Shown: positions 49,428-58,611 of the stretch, in pieces
Layout of the letters: each line of letters opens with the position of its first letter
Numbering within the stretch: the stretch's first letter is position 1
Assembly (NCBI GenBank): GCA_050018455.1
Contig: JBEKAA010000025.1
Span: 12,907 to 76,906, forward strand
Reading direction: 5' to 3'
Length of the DNA: 64,000 bases
From: RBG-13-68-16 sp050018455
Lineage (GTDB): Bacteria > Acidobacteriota > Thermoanaerobaculia > Thermoanaerobaculales > Thermoanaerobaculaceae
Program-made: the position numbers and the translations under genes
The notes under the pieces: generated by a model
Databases searched by the model: none
What the model was told of the DNA's origin: nothing
What the model saw: the letters and a program-made list of their open reading frames with translations, nothing else

Positions 49428-50969
49428 TCACGACGGGTCCTCCTGCCCGGAATCCTTAGTGGGGCTGCCTTTTTTCAGTATGCTGCGTTGTGCATCATAT
49501 GTTGCATTCCACCTCATCAACATCCGATAGAGGGTCGTCCGGTCGATGCCCAGCGCCCGCGCTGCAGCGGCGCGGTTGCCTCCGTAGCGCTCGAGCGTCT
49601 GTGTGACATGCAGGCGGACGACCTCGTCGAGAGTCCCGCCCTGGCCGCCTGCCGGAACCCGGCCGGCACCCATCGCGAGAAGCACGTCCTCGGCACCGAC
49701 GCGGTCCCCCGATGCCAGCGCCGCCGCCGCCTCGAGAAGGTTTTCGAGCTCTCGCACGTTGCCGGGAAAATCGTGCCGGAGCAACAGCTCGAGGGCGCCC
49801 CGGGCGAGGTTCAGCGTGTCCTTTCCCATGCGGCGGCCGTGCAACCGCACGAAGTGCTGCGCAAGCAGGGGAATGTCTTCGTAGCGCTCCCTCAGCGGCG
49901 GGAGCGTGAGCTCCACGACGCGCAAGCGGTAGTACAGGTCTTGCCGAAACTCACCCCGACTGAGCATCCCTTCAAGGTCCCGATTCGTAGCCGTGACGAG
50001 CCGAACGTCGACCCTGATACGCTGCCTCCCACCCACCCTTTCGACCTCGCGCTCCTGGACCACCCGGAGCAGCTTGGCCTGCAGCACCGGAGTGAGGTCG
50101 CCGATCTCGTCGAGAAAGAGCGTGCCGCCGCTCGCCAGCTCGAACTTGCCCAGGCGGGCCGTCACACCCGTCGCCACGCCCTTCTCGATGCCGAAGAGCT
50201 CCGCCTCCAGCAGAGTCTCGGGCACCGCCGCGCAGTTCAAGGGCACGAACGGCCCTTTCTGACGCGCCGAGAGGGAGTGGAGCAACCGTGCGAGCCGCTC
50301 CTTTCCGGTGCCGGATTCGCCGCGAATCAGCACCGTGACGTCGCTGGCCGCCACGCGCCTGGCGAGCTCCAGCACCCGGCGAAAGGCAGGCGCCTGGCCG
50401 ATGAGCCCGGCTTCATCCCCGACGCCCATCCGAAGCGCGCGGTTCTCCTCCTCGAGCAGCAGGCGCCCCCGTTGGGCCTCTTCGAGCATGCGTCCCGATG
50501 CGATCGCCGGCGCGGCCATCAGCGCCAGCGAACGCAAGAAGGTGACGTCCTCGTCGTCGAACCGCGCACGCCCCTCCCGTGCCTCCTTGTCCGCGACCGC
50601 GACCACACCCATGAGTTCCTCTCGCCACAGGCACGGCGCGGCCAGCACCTCCGTGAATGGGAGGTCGAGCGTGCTCCCGGCGATCCGCGCCACCGCGCCC
50701 GCACGCACCTCCTGCAGCGACGGCGCCGCCACCAGGCGCTCCACGCTGCCGGGCTCGGCCGGCCACCCGACCGACACCACGGTGGCCGGTTCCAGCGACG
50801 CCGCGAGGGACACCGCGATGCCTGCGCGCGCGTCCAGCAGCCCGACCGCTCGCTGCACCAGCTCCTCGACGACCTCGCCCTCGCGCCTCGGTCCGGCCAG
50901 GGCGAGCGAGAGGTCCAGGATGGTTTCAAGCCTGGCTCGACGCCACCCCTCACGCGTGCTCGCGGTCAT
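49428..50969 (-). CDS. Sigma54-interacting transcriptional activator (GAF-AAA+-Fis) with variant GAFTGA loop
   Basis: A 513-residue enhancer-binding protein. The N-terminal GAF sensor spans about 15-160. The AAA+ domain has Walker A GESGTGKE (217-224) and Walker B GGTLFLDEIG (281-290). The loop that normally reads GAFTGA is GVATGV (264-269) in ELFGIEKGVATGVTARLGKFE. The C-terminal Fis-type HTH is VRLHVTQTLERYGGNRAAAARALGIDRTTLYRMLMRWN. A GTG at 50987 is possible, but ATG 50969 overlaps the upstream sensor stop as ATGA and has GGAG before it. Its likely target is the promoter at 49318-49333. The altered loop raises the question of how it engages sigma54. Confidence 0.9.
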   Translation of the reverse strand: MTASTREGWRRARLETILDLSLALAGPRREGEVVEELVQRAVGLLDARAGIAVSLAASLEPATVVSVGWPAEPGSVERLVAAPSLQEVRAGAVARIAGSTLDLPFTEVLAAPCLWREELMGVVAVADKEAREGRARFDDEDVTFLRSLALMAAPAIASGRMLEEAQRGRLLLEEENRALRMGVGDEAGLIGQAPAFRRVLELARRVAASDVTVLIRGESGTGKERLARLLHSLSARQKGPFVPLNCAAVPETLLEAELFGIEKGVATGVTARLGKFELASGGTLFLDEIGDLTPVLQAKLLRVVQEREVERVGGRQRIRVDVRLVTATNRDLEGMLSRGEFRQDLYYRLRVVELTLPPLRERYEDIPLLAQHFVRLHGRRMGKDTLNLARGALELLLRHDFPGNVRELENLLEAAAALASGDRVGAEDVLLAMGAGRVPAGGQGGTLDEVVRLHVTQTLERYGGNRAAAARALGIDRTTLYRMLMRWNATYDAQRSILKKGSPTKDSGQEDPS

Positions 50970-53509
50970 CTCGGCACTCCGGTCCACTGGGCTGCCACGA
51001 GCGTGATGTCGTCGTAGGGCTCGCTCCCGGCGCTGAACGCATCCACGGCGCGCATGACCTCGTCCACCACGCCTCGCGGATCCCCGGTCGACTCGGCCAG
51101 GATCCGAGCGAGCCGCTCGTCACCGAAGGGCTCCCCGTCGGGCGTGCGGGCGTCGGTCAGGCCGTCCGAGTACAAGAGCAGCAGGTCGTCCGGCTGGGCG
51201 GCAAACGGCATCACATCCCAGTGGGCCTCCTTGAGCGCTCCGACTGGAAGACGGTTTCTCGGCGCCGGCAACTCCGAGACCTTCCCGGAGGAGCGTCGAA
51301 GCAGCGGCGCGGGCTGGCCGGCGAGCGCGTACACGCCGGTGCCCTCGGAGCGGAGCAGCATGTACGCGAGCGCAACGAACAACCTGTGCTGGGGGGTGTA
51401 GAGGCGCCGGTTGGCGACTTCCAGGATCTGCTCCGGCGAGGCCCCGCCGATGGCCGCCGTGTGCAACACTTCCCTTGCAGCCACCATGAGCATCGCGCCG
51501 GCCACGGACTTGCCCGAAACATCCCCCACCACCAGGGCCACTGAGCCGTCGCCGTCGCCCGCGATCGCGTCGTAGAAATCGCCGCCCACCTGGCGCGCCG
51601 GGACGCAACGCCCGGCGACCAGCCATCCGGCCGGTGCCGGCAGCTCCGGTGGAATGAGCGAGAACTGGACGCGCCGCGCGATTTCCAGTTCCTTCTCGAG
51701 CTCCAGCTGGTGCGTTCGGTCGCGCAGGAGACGGGCATTCTCGATCGCCACCGCCCCCTGGTTGGCGAGCGTGCTCACGAGCCGGAGGTCGTCGCGCCCG
51801 AACTCCTCCTCCGAACGTTTGGGACCCAGGGCCAGAACCGCGTGAAGCTGGGCGCGGGTGCGCAGCGGAACCAGGAGACGCGCCCCCTTGCCCGCAAGCT
51901 GCTCGAGCAGGTGACGCGAGCCGGCGTCCAGCGTCTTGAGCGGCTCGAGCACCGCCGGTCGAACCGGCTCGTCCTGGCGCGCGAGCTCCTCGACGACAAG
52001 CGTTCGCGCGGAGATCTCCCTGGGGAGCGGCGGCGGTGCGGTGCGTGAGAGGAACACCGCGCCTTCGCGAACGTAGAGCGCCGCCCACTCCAGGTGCATG
52101 ATCTCGGACAGTCTCGTTGCCAGCAAGGCTTCGACGCCGTCGATCGAGAACTCGCGCACGACGGCCGCGCTCACCTCCTCGACCGCGCGACGGGCGTCGT
52201 ACACCTCGCGGAAGAAGAAGCGGTCGACCGGTTCCTGGAGACGGCGCCGGAGCGGGTCGAAGATCGCGAGGACCGCCAGCGCCAGGAGCAGGGGAAAGTA
52301 TCGGGAAGACCCCGAGAAGAGCAGCGTGGAAGCGGCGATACCCAGCCCGTAGATCCCGGCCACCATCGCCGTCGCCAGCGTGTAGAGGAGCGATTTCCGA
52401 ACGATGACCCGGATGTCGAAGAACTGGAACCGGACGATCGCGTACGCGAACGTGAGCGGCACCAGGATGAGGGGCGCGACGCCCCAGAAGAGGAAGCGGT
52501 CGGTCCGGAGCAGCGATGGGAGAACCACGCCGAGCACGAGGAAGGGCGTTATGCCGGCCACCGTGCCGATGAAGACAGCCGCGATCTGGCGGCGTTCCCG
52601 CCCCTCCTCGGCGCGCAACAGCGAGCCGAGGAGGGCCAGGAGACCCAGCACCAGGTAATCCCCCATCAGCACCCAGCTCGAGATCGGCGCCCCCGACACG
52701 AGCCGGATCCGGACCGCGAAGAGCGAACCGACCGCGAGCGTGACCACGAAGAACATCGGCGGGAGCAGGTAGAGAAGGCGGAAGAACGCGGGGGACTCGT
52801 TGACGAAACGCTCGGTCGCTCGCAGCAGCCGGCCCCCGGAGCCTTCCCACGGCTCGGCGGGGTTCACGAGCGTCAGCCTCAGGCGCCGCGGGAAGACCAG
52901 GAAGAAGTGCAGGAACGCGGCCGGCAGCACGAGCAGCGACAGCGTGCCCGTGTTGAGCACGACGCCGTCCGCCCACGAGTAGGAGGCGGGCCGCAGGCGG
53001 CACACGAGGAACAGCAGGAACAACGTGCACAGCGTGAAGAAGACGTAGCTCGGTCCCCCTCGCGGCTCGTCCGTCCTTTGCCACAGAACGTACAGGCCCA
53101 TGAAGAAGAAGAGAAACCCCGAGAAGCACGCATAGACGTACGACGCGTCCCCGAGCTGTCGGGGCCCGAGCTTTACCTCCAACTCGATCAGCGTCCCGTT
53201 TCGCTCCAGAAGGTACGGCACGCGCTCGCCGATGTTGTGCCGTTGCAGCGCGCGAGCCGCCTCGGGCGCGGTGCGAACGACCTCGCGGCCCACGCCGGCG
53301 ATCCGGTCGCCCGGTTGGACGCCGGCAGCCGCGGCGCCCGAGTCGTGAGCGAGCGACCTGACCACCAGCTCGCTCCGGTCGGGATCCAGGATCACCCCGT
53401 CGTACGGCCGCGGCAGGAACATGTCGAGAATCGAGAGGCAGGCCACGAGAAACGCGGCCACACCGAACATCAGGACGGGCAGGAGCCCGGGCGAGCGTCC
53501 GTGCTTCAT
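50966..53509 (-). CDS. Membrane sensor phosphatase: PDZ, multi-pass membrane region, GAF, PP2C
   Basis: An 847-residue signalling protein. After a first transmembrane helix, a PDZ domain (GVILDPDRSELVVRSLAHDSGAAAAGVQPGDRIAGVG) faces the periplasm. About nine hydrophobic segments follow, including FLFFFMGLYVLW and TFAYAIVRFQFFDIRVIVRKSLLYTLATAMVAGIYG, as in membrane-sensor kinases. Next come a GAF domain (about 470-615) and a SpoIIE/PP2C phosphatase with RQVGGDFYDAIAG, LVVGDVSGKSVAGAMLM, LLYSDGLTDARTPDG and YDDITLVA. I chose ATG 53509 (MKHGRSP); an in-frame ATG at 53542 is also possible. It overlaps the activator gene by 4 nt, linking envelope sensing to that regulator. Confidence 0.88.
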   Translation of the reverse strand: MKHGRSPGLLPVLMFGVAAFLVACLSILDMFLPRPYDGVILDPDRSELVVRSLAHDSGAAAAGVQPGDRIAGVGREVVRTAPEAARALQRHNIGERVPYLLERNGTLIELEVKLGPRQLGDASYVYACFSGFLFFFMGLYVLWQRTDEPRGGPSYVFFTLCTLFLLFLVCRLRPASYSWADGVVLNTGTLSLLVLPAAFLHFFLVFPRRLRLTLVNPAEPWEGSGGRLLRATERFVNESPAFFRLLYLLPPMFFVVTLAVGSLFAVRIRLVSGAPISSWVLMGDYLVLGLLALLGSLLRAEEGRERRQIAAVFIGTVAGITPFLVLGVVLPSLLRTDRFLFWGVAPLILVPLTFAYAIVRFQFFDIRVIVRKSLLYTLATAMVAGIYGLGIAASTLLFSGSSRYFPLLLALAVLAIFDPLRRRLQEPVDRFFFREVYDARRAVEEVSAAVVREFSIDGVEALLATRLSEIMHLEWAALYVREGAVFLSRTAPPPLPREISARTLVVEELARQDEPVRPAVLEPLKTLDAGSRHLLEQLAGKGARLLVPLRTRAQLHAVLALGPKRSEEEFGRDDLRLVSTLANQGAVAIENARLLRDRTHQLELEKELEIARRVQFSLIPPELPAPAGWLVAGRCVPARQVGGDFYDAIAGDGDGSVALVVGDVSGKSVAGAMLMVAAREVLHTAAIGGASPEQILEVANRRLYTPQHRLFVALAYMLLRSEGTGVYALAGQPAPLLRRSSGKVSELPAPRNRLPVGALKEAHWDVMPFAAQPDDLLLLYSDGLTDARTPDGEPFGDERLARILAESTGDPRGVVDEVMRAVDAFSAGSEPYDDITLVAAQWTGVPR

Positions 53510-53643
53510 GATCGCCACAACGATACTACGCGGCGGGCGCAAAAGGGGTTCCGCCGGGCAGGGAGACGCGATCCGGGCCAGAGGGGGCCGCGGTACCGCA
53601 CGAGTACCATCCTCCGGTGAGCATTCCGGGCTAGAATTGCGCG

Positions 53644-54276
53644 GTGTCCGTGGGACGACTGATCACGTTCGAAGGGATCGAGGGGTGTGGCAAGACCACG
53701 CAGCTTCGGTTGCTCGCCCGCCGCCTGGAGGACAGCGGCCTCGCGGTTGTGACGACGCGCGAGCCCGGAGGGACGGCGCTGGGTGAGCGGGTGCGCGTCC
53801 TGCTCCTCGATCCCCTGCTGGTCCCGGTTGCCGTCGGCGAGCTATTTCTGCTGGAAGCCGCCCGGTCGCAGGTCGTGGCCGAGGTGATCAGGCCTGCGCT
53901 CGACGCCGGCAAGTTTGTGCTCTCGGACCGTTTCGCGGATTCGTCGGTCGCGTACCAGGCGGGGGCCCGAGGGATCGACAGGGCGGCGGTCGAGCAACTG
54001 AACGCGCTGGCATGTGCGGGCATCGTGCCGGACCGCACCCTGGTCTTCGACCTTGACGTGGAGCTCGCCCTCGCGCGGGCGCGCCACCGGCCGAGCACGA
54101 CGGCCGCGAACCGGCGTTTCGAGGACGAGGCTATCTGCTTCCACCGGGCCGTCGCCGCCGCCTACCACGACCTCGCCCGGAGAGAGCCCAACCGGGTCGT
54201 CCTGGTCGATGCGACCGGCACGGCCGAGGAAGTCCACGCCCGCGCCGTGACCGCCGTCGGGGACCTCATCGCGTGA
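53644..54276 (+). CDS. tmk: Thymidylate kinase
   Basis: Phosphorylates dTMP to dTDP with ATP. The 210-residue protein starts at GTG and shows the P-loop FEGIEGCGKTTQ (residues 9-20) and the DR motif TREPGGTALGERVR. DRFADSSVAYQAGARGID is the substrate-binding block; the LID region around RARHRPSTTAANRRFEDE is basic. The length is normal. It is divergent from the sensor phosphatase gene. Its stop overlaps the holB start as GTGA, a frequent bacterial pair. Confidence 0.95.
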   Translation: MSVGRLITFEGIEGCGKTTQLRLLARRLEDSGLAVVTTREPGGTALGERVRVLLLDPLLVPVAVGELFLLEAARSQVVAEVIRPALDAGKFVLSDRFADSSVAYQAGARGIDRAAVEQLNALACAGIVPDRTLVFDLDVELALARARHRPSTTAANRRFEDEAICFHRAVAAAYHDLARREPNRVVLVDATGTAEEVHARAVTAVGDLIA

Positions 54277-55238
54277 GCACGAGCCAGCTCCCGTGGCCTT
54301 CTGCCGCGCTCGAGCCGGCTGCCTGGCTCGGCGTTCAGCGCCTGCTCGCCCGCTGTCTCGAACTGCACGCCTCCGGTGCCCTGCCGGCGACTCTGCTGCT
54401 GGTGGGCGCATCCGGCCTCGGCCGCGAGGCCCTGGCCCTCGAGCTCGCCGCCGCGCTGATCTGTCGACGGGAGGGCGGAGCCGGCTGCGCGTGCGGTTCC
54501 TGCGAGCGCGTCCGCCGCGGGGTCCATCCGGATCTCGAGATCGTGGCCGTGCAGCCCGACAAGAGCGACATCTCCATCGAGCAGGCGCATCGTATCGTCG
54601 AGTCGCTCGCCCAGCACCCGTACGAGGGGATGCGGCGCGTGTACATCGTGGACTCGTGCCAGACGCCGCCGCTCAACTCCAACGCCGCCTCGGCGCTCCT
54701 GAAGACGCTCGAGGAGCCGCCGCCACAGACCATCTTCCTGCTCCTCGCGAGCAACCCGGCTCGGGTGCTGCCGACGATCGTCTCGCGTACCGTGCAGCTG
54801 CGCGTTCCGCCGCCGAGTCGCGAGGAGCTGGCGGCCGTGGTAGCCGCCGCGCAGGCCTGCACACCGGAGCGCGCCGAAGAGCTTCTGACGGCCGCCGACG
54901 GCGATGCCGAGCTCATACTCCGCGCCGGAGCCGACGACCTTCCAGCCGCGCTGGCAGCCCTCGAGCAGCTGCTGGCTGCGGCCCTGGCCGGCGACGGGCT
55001 GGCCATCCTGCGCACGGCGGCCCTCCTGCGCCAGGCCCCGGGAGGCGTCGCTCTGGCAACTTCCGTCCTTCTCAAGCTCGCCGGACGGGCCTCCGACGAA
55101 AGGGCGGAGGGGTTCCTGGACGCCGACGCGGCCCTGCTGATCGCCGAGAACCGCCGCGTGATCCTTCATCTCGACACGGAGAGCGTCGTGGTCGGTGTCC
55201 TCGCGCGGGCAGCCATGGGAATTCACCGTCCGTCGTAG
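54273..55238 (+). CDS. holB: DNA polymerase III delta-prime subunit
   Basis: Clamp-loader subunit (321 residues). The degenerate P-loop LLVGASGLGREALALELA lacks the Lys-Thr of active ATPases, as usual for delta-prime. A four-cysteine zinc module (C64, C72, C74, C77) is followed by the typical ISIEQAHRIVESLAQHPYEGMRRVYIVD. The SRC-like motif (LPTIVSRTVQLRV) is present. The C-terminal helical domain is shorter than in E. coli. The final residues (HRPS) and the TAG stop come from the end of a repeat element starting at about 55225, so the native C-terminus was probably replaced. It starts at GTG overlapping tmk. Confidence 0.9.
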   Translation: MSTSQLPWPSAALEPAAWLGVQRLLARCLELHASGALPATLLLVGASGLGREALALELAAALICRREGGAGCACGSCERVRRGVHPDLEIVAVQPDKSDISIEQAHRIVESLAQHPYEGMRRVYIVDSCQTPPLNSNAASALLKTLEEPPPQTIFLLLASNPARVLPTIVSRTVQLRVPPPSREELAAVVAAAQACTPERAEELLTAADGDAELILRAGADDLPAALAALEQLLAAALAGDGLAILRTAALLRQAPGGVALATSVLLKLAGRASDERAEGFLDADAALLIAENRRVILHLDTESVVVGVLARAAMGIHRPS

Positions 55239-55570
55239 AGGAATCCCCATCATGGCGAGGAGCGCAGTGACGAGCCAGTCCCGTCGCGGGCTACAATGGC
55301 CGGACGTGGGGTCGGGCGCACGCCGGACCATGAACGTGGTATTTGGAAAGGCAGGGCCGCCTGGGGACCGTCTGTATCGCGACCTCGTTTCACGGGCGGC
55401 CGCAAGGGCCGCCCCTACAGAAACAAAGACGACCCCCACCCGGGAATGCTGTGCGTCTTCTGGTGTAGGGGCGGGGCTTGCCCCCGCCCTCGGTCCGCAG
55501 ATCGCCGCAGGCCGGGAAGACCCTCTGGACAGTGACAGCCAATCCTCTACGACAGCTGGCAGATTGGTAT
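55225..55570 (+). repeat. Composite repeat with MITE-like termini, copy E
   Basis: The left end ACCGTCCGTCGTAGAGG and right end CCTCTACGACAGCTGGCAGATTGGTAT are in opposite orientation and match the outer right arm of the MITE-like family. The 346-bp interior differs from the other copies. It holds two short palindromes, GGGCGGCCGCAAGGGCCGCCC near 55393-55413 and GGGGCGGGGCTTGCCCCCGCCC near 55467-55488. It appears to be a longer element or a nested insertion that replaced the end of holB. No gene is seen in the surrounding 55239-55799. Confidence 0.6.
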
Positions 55571-55604
55571 CAGCCGCTCGTCACGGCCGGCCTGAGAGTG
55601 TAAA

Positions 55605-55628
55605 AGCCGCCGGTGGGTACCGGCGGCT
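55605..55628 (-). terminator. Hairpin terminator downstream of the PEGA gene
   Basis: A perfect 10-bp stem, AGCCGCCGGT (55605-55614) with ACCGGCGGCT (55619-55628), has a 4-nt loop. Read on the minus strand it is followed by TTTTAC, fitting an intrinsic terminator for the minus-strand gene ending at 55800, though 170 nt away. It may also reduce read-through from holB. Confidence 0.5.
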
Positions 55629-55799
55629 GGGTGAAAATGGGAGGTCGGTGGTTCAAGTCAGATTAGGTTGGCCTTTGCAGGCAGGCTCGGTTTGAAAGGT
55701 CAAGCTTGATAGGCTCTTTGTTTGGCTGGTTTGCAAGAGTGGTTGCTTGACCGCCGCCTCCCTCTAGTCGTACTGCTATTCACAGCATAGGCCCTTTCG

Positions 55800-56678
55800 C
55801 TAGGTTTGTCCAGCACCCGCCTCGAGAGCCACAACCACCTGCTGGCGCTGACCTTCCGGAACATCGACGTCAATGCTCCTCGAGCTCATTCCGGGGGCCA
55901 TCACCTCGACCCGATGCTTGCCCGGAGCCACCGAGATACCCCGCTCCAGGCGACCCAGCTCCTCCCCCGTGCCGACGAGCTTGCCGTCGATGTAGATCGC
56001 CGCGTTGGCCGGCGTGACGCGAAGGTCCAGAGCGGCCCCGGTCACCGTGCGGACGGCCGGCGGCGCCTCACGAGGACGCTCGCCAAACTCGGGCCGCATG
56101 CCGGTATCCGGGCCGGGGTTCGAAGCTGCCGGCGGGGCGGTCTCCATGGGCCCGAACACCCGGCCCACCGGCAGACCCTCGGGCCGGTTGTACCACGGCG
56201 CCGGCGTCTCGCCTGGAATCCGTGCCAGCTTGAGTTCTATCGGGTAGAACCGCCCAGGTTGGGCGTCGATCTCCATTTCCTCGGTGCGGTACCCCTTCAG
56301 GCTGAACTCGATCGTGTAGTGTCCAGGTTTGAGGTACAGATAGCCTGGGGAGCCATCGAAGTCGTCGGCGACGCCGATGACTTCACCGTTCAGGACGACG
56401 CGGGCGTGCTCGGGTGTGACCTTGGTGTCCACGGCCGTAAGGTCCGACCTCACGGCCGTGCCGGGCGCTGGCTGGTACGCGACGGGTGCACCCCACCAGG
56501 GCCCCCACCACAACGGTCCGATGCCGAATCCAAGAGACCATCCGGGACCGCCGTAGTACCACCCAGGACCGCCGTAATACCATCCAGGACCGCCGTGCCA
56601 GTGGTAGTACGCACCGGCAGGGGCCGCCACCGCAAGCACGAGCGCGGCAACCGGCAGGATGAGAACTTTCGCGCGCAT
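55800..56678 (-). CDS. Exported PEGA-domain protein
   Basis: A 292-residue exported protein. A signal peptide (MRAKVLILPVAALVLAVAAPAGA) is followed by a Gly/Trp/Tyr repeat tract (GGPGWYYGGPGWYYGGPGW). The first PEGA domain is TKVTPEHARVVLNGEVIGVADDFDGSPGYLYLKPGHYTIEFSLKGY. After a proline-rich linker the second PEGA domain reads RVTPANAAIYIDGKLVGTGEELGRLERGISVAPGKHRVEVMAPG. PEGA domains are found in cell-surface proteins, sometimes binding polysaccharide. I placed the start at ATG 56678 because the signal peptide begins there and GGGAGGG precedes it. It neighbours the glycan genes but is probably transcribed separately. Confidence 0.88.
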   Translation of the reverse strand: MRAKVLILPVAALVLAVAAPAGAYYHWHGGPGWYYGGPGWYYGGPGWSLGFGIGPLWWGPWWGAPVAYQPAPGTAVRSDLTAVDTKVTPEHARVVLNGEVIGVADDFDGSPGYLYLKPGHYTIEFSLKGYRTEEMEIDAQPGRFYPIELKLARIPGETPAPWYNRPEGLPVGRVFGPMETAPPAASNPGPDTGMRPEFGERPREAPPAVRTVTGAALDLRVTPANAAIYIDGKLVGTGEELGRLERGISVAPGKHRVEVMAPGMSSRSIDVDVPEGQRQQVVVALEAGAGQT

Positions 56679-56793
56679 GGTGCAGACCCTCCCGCCGACT
56701 TCATAAAGCAAACGCCATGCCCGGGCCGGCACCATCCCGAGCGTCTTCCTCGCGCGCATGTGTCCCCTGGCGGGGACGAAGATCCCCTGGGCG

Positions 56794-57558
56794 TCACCCG
56801 AGCCGGCCGGCGCCGGGACTCCCCCAGGTCCCGATCCTCGTTGCCCATTGCGAGGCCGATTGGAACGCCACGCGGCGCGCCTCGTCGAGGTGCAGCGCTT
56901 CCGCCTTCCGCACCCCGTCGAGGGTAAGAGCGCGCAGCGTCCCCATGGCCTCCACGGCCTCGTCGTACCGCCGGACCGCGATCTGTCCGGCGTAGCATCC
57001 GACGGCTCGCATCTTGCAATCCCACGCCTCGTCCGCGGCCACCAGGAGGTTCGGCCGCAGCGGCGCCGCCACCTCGTACGCGGCGATCCACGGGAGCGGA
57101 CCCCGGCGGAGGCCCCAGAGCGACATCTTCCGCACCACGCGGCGTGCGGCGAGCGCCAGCGCGCGGTGATCGGGGTGGAACTCGACCGGCGAAGTCACGA
57201 AGAGCACATCGGGCGCGTACTGCTCGAGCGCCCTCTCGATGCGGGTGCCCAGCGCGGGGTCGTCCGCCCTGAGCGAGCGGTCCGGGAAACGCCAGAACTC
57301 CGGTTCCGGCAGGCCGAGCGCGCCGGCCGCCGTCCGCGCCTCGGCCTCGCGCTCGCTCGGCTCTCCCTGGGCGCCGCCGTCGGTCAGCACGACGACGTGC
57401 GCCTCGACGCCGCGGCGGACGCCGAGCGCGAGCGTGGCGCCGATCCCGAAGACCTCGTCGTCGGGGTGGGGCGCGAGCACGAGCCAGCGGCTGCCCGGAG
57501 GGAACCCGGCCGCGTACGGAATCAGCTCGTTCTCCACCGGTAACCGGCCGTTCTTCAT
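56794..57558 (-). CDS. PIG-L (LmbE) family deacetylase
   Basis: Zinc-dependent N-acetyl-sugar deacetylase-like enzyme (254 residues). The motif LVLAPHPDDEVFGIGATLA holds the metal ligands His31 and Asp34 and catalytic Asp33. The third ligand block is VEFHPDHRALALAARRVV. Members deacetylate N-acetylglucosamine derivatives in the synthesis of glycolipids, mycothiol-like thiols or antibiotics. It lies 84 nt downstream of the GNAT gene in a minus-strand surface-glycan cluster, so a sugar or glycan precursor substrate is likely. Confidence 0.9.
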   Translation of the reverse strand: MKNGRLPVENELIPYAAGFPPGSRWLVLAPHPDDEVFGIGATLALGVRRGVEAHVVVLTDGGAQGEPSEREAEARTAAGALGLPEPEFWRFPDRSLRADDPALGTRIERALEQYAPDVLFVTSPVEFHPDHRALALAARRVVRKMSLWGLRRGPLPWIAAYEVAAPLRPNLLVAADEAWDCKMRAVGCYAGQIAVRRYDEAVEAMGTLRALTLDGVRKAEALHLDEARRVAFQSASQWATRIGTWGSPGAGRLG

Positions 57559-57642
57559 CGCCGCCTCCGCCGCGAGCGTACCCCCAGGAGCAGCAATTGC
57601 GCCAGTCCTTCCGGGCGGCTCGGCCCCTCCCTGCCGCTCACC

Positions 57643-58611
57643 CTAGACGAGGTCGGTGTCACCCATCGTGAGATAGAAGCGGCCGGGCACCGACGACGGC
57701 GAGATGCCGGGATGAAACGTGTGCACGACGAGCTTGATCTCCGGGTGCGGCGCAGCCTCCCAGCCGAGTCTGGCCAGCACCCGCGCTGCGTCGGGGTCGG
57801 CGTCCAGCCACATCTCGACGGTCTCGGCGCCGAAGCCGCGCGCCGCCCGGAGCGCCGCGCGGTCCAGCGCGACCAGGGAGCGCCGATCCTCGCCGTCCCA
57901 CACCAGCTCGGCAAGCTGCATGACGGAACCGGTAGCCCGCGCAACCGTCCAGGCGTGGGGACTTTTCTTCCGCCACGCCGAGAGGTGAAGGTACTCAACC
58001 CCGGGCCTTCCGACGAACCGCCGGCCAAGCCAGGCGCCGTCGCGGACAGCCGCGAGCGGGTAACGGCGACGGGCGCGCTGCCAGAGCACATCGACCGAGT
58101 CGCGGTCGAAGCCGCTCCGGATCGTGTGCCCGGTCAGGAGCGCGGTCCGCCCCGATGCGCGCCTGCGCCAGACCGTCACGGGCTGGGGCGGCACCTGATC
58201 GTACCCTGATCCGTGGACTCCCAGTTTCAACGCCCGGATGCCGGGAACCCCATAGCACAGGCCGAGCTGGTCGGGGTTGCAGTACCGCTCGATGAAGGTG
58301 GAGACCGTGCGGAGGAAGATCCGCGCGGCGGCGAGCCCCCGCCGCGCGCCATGCCGCGAGTAGACATCGACGATCTGCCCGGCCCGGACGGTGATCTCTC
58401 CCGCCTGCAGCCTGACCGGGACCACACCGTAGTGGGCAAGGACCACACCGTCCGGGTCCGTCGCCAGGAAGATCCACCGCCCTTCGGGCTCCGCCTGATA
58501 CTTCCAGGCCCACTCCGCAAGCGACCGCGACACTCCGAAGATCCGGTTGAAGCCCTCGTTGATCGCGATCTCGTCGCCCGGCTGGAACCGCCGGAAGATC
58601 ACGTCATCCAT
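57643..58611 (-). CDS. GNAT-fold acyltransferase-like protein of the glycan cluster
   Basis: A 322-residue protein. FRRFQPGDEIAINEGFNRIFGVSRSLAEWAWKYQAEPEGRWIFLATDPDGVVLAHYGVVPVRLQAGEITVRAGQIVDVYSRHGARRGLAAARIFL follows GNAT-type enzymes: an acceptor loop, beta strands and an acetyl-CoA pyrophosphate-binding turn (RHGARRGLA). The C-terminal half is diverged and could be a second GNAT-like fold. Upstream open frame is shadow; ATG 58611 overlaps the GT2 stop by 8 nt. A role in acylating an aminosugar is inferred from its neighbours. Confidence 0.78.
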   Translation of the reverse strand: MDDVIFRRFQPGDEIAINEGFNRIFGVSRSLAEWAWKYQAEPEGRWIFLATDPDGVVLAHYGVVPVRLQAGEITVRAGQIVDVYSRHGARRGLAAARIFLRTVSTFIERYCNPDQLGLCYGVPGIRALKLGVHGSGYDQVPPQPVTVWRRRASGRTALLTGHTIRSGFDRDSVDVLWQRARRRYPLAAVRDGAWLGRRFVGRPGVEYLHLSAWRKKSPHAWTVARATGSVMQLAELVWDGEDRRSLVALDRAALRAARGFGAETVEMWLDADPDAARVLARLGWEAAPHPEIKLVVHTFHPGISPSSVPGRFYLTMGDTDLV

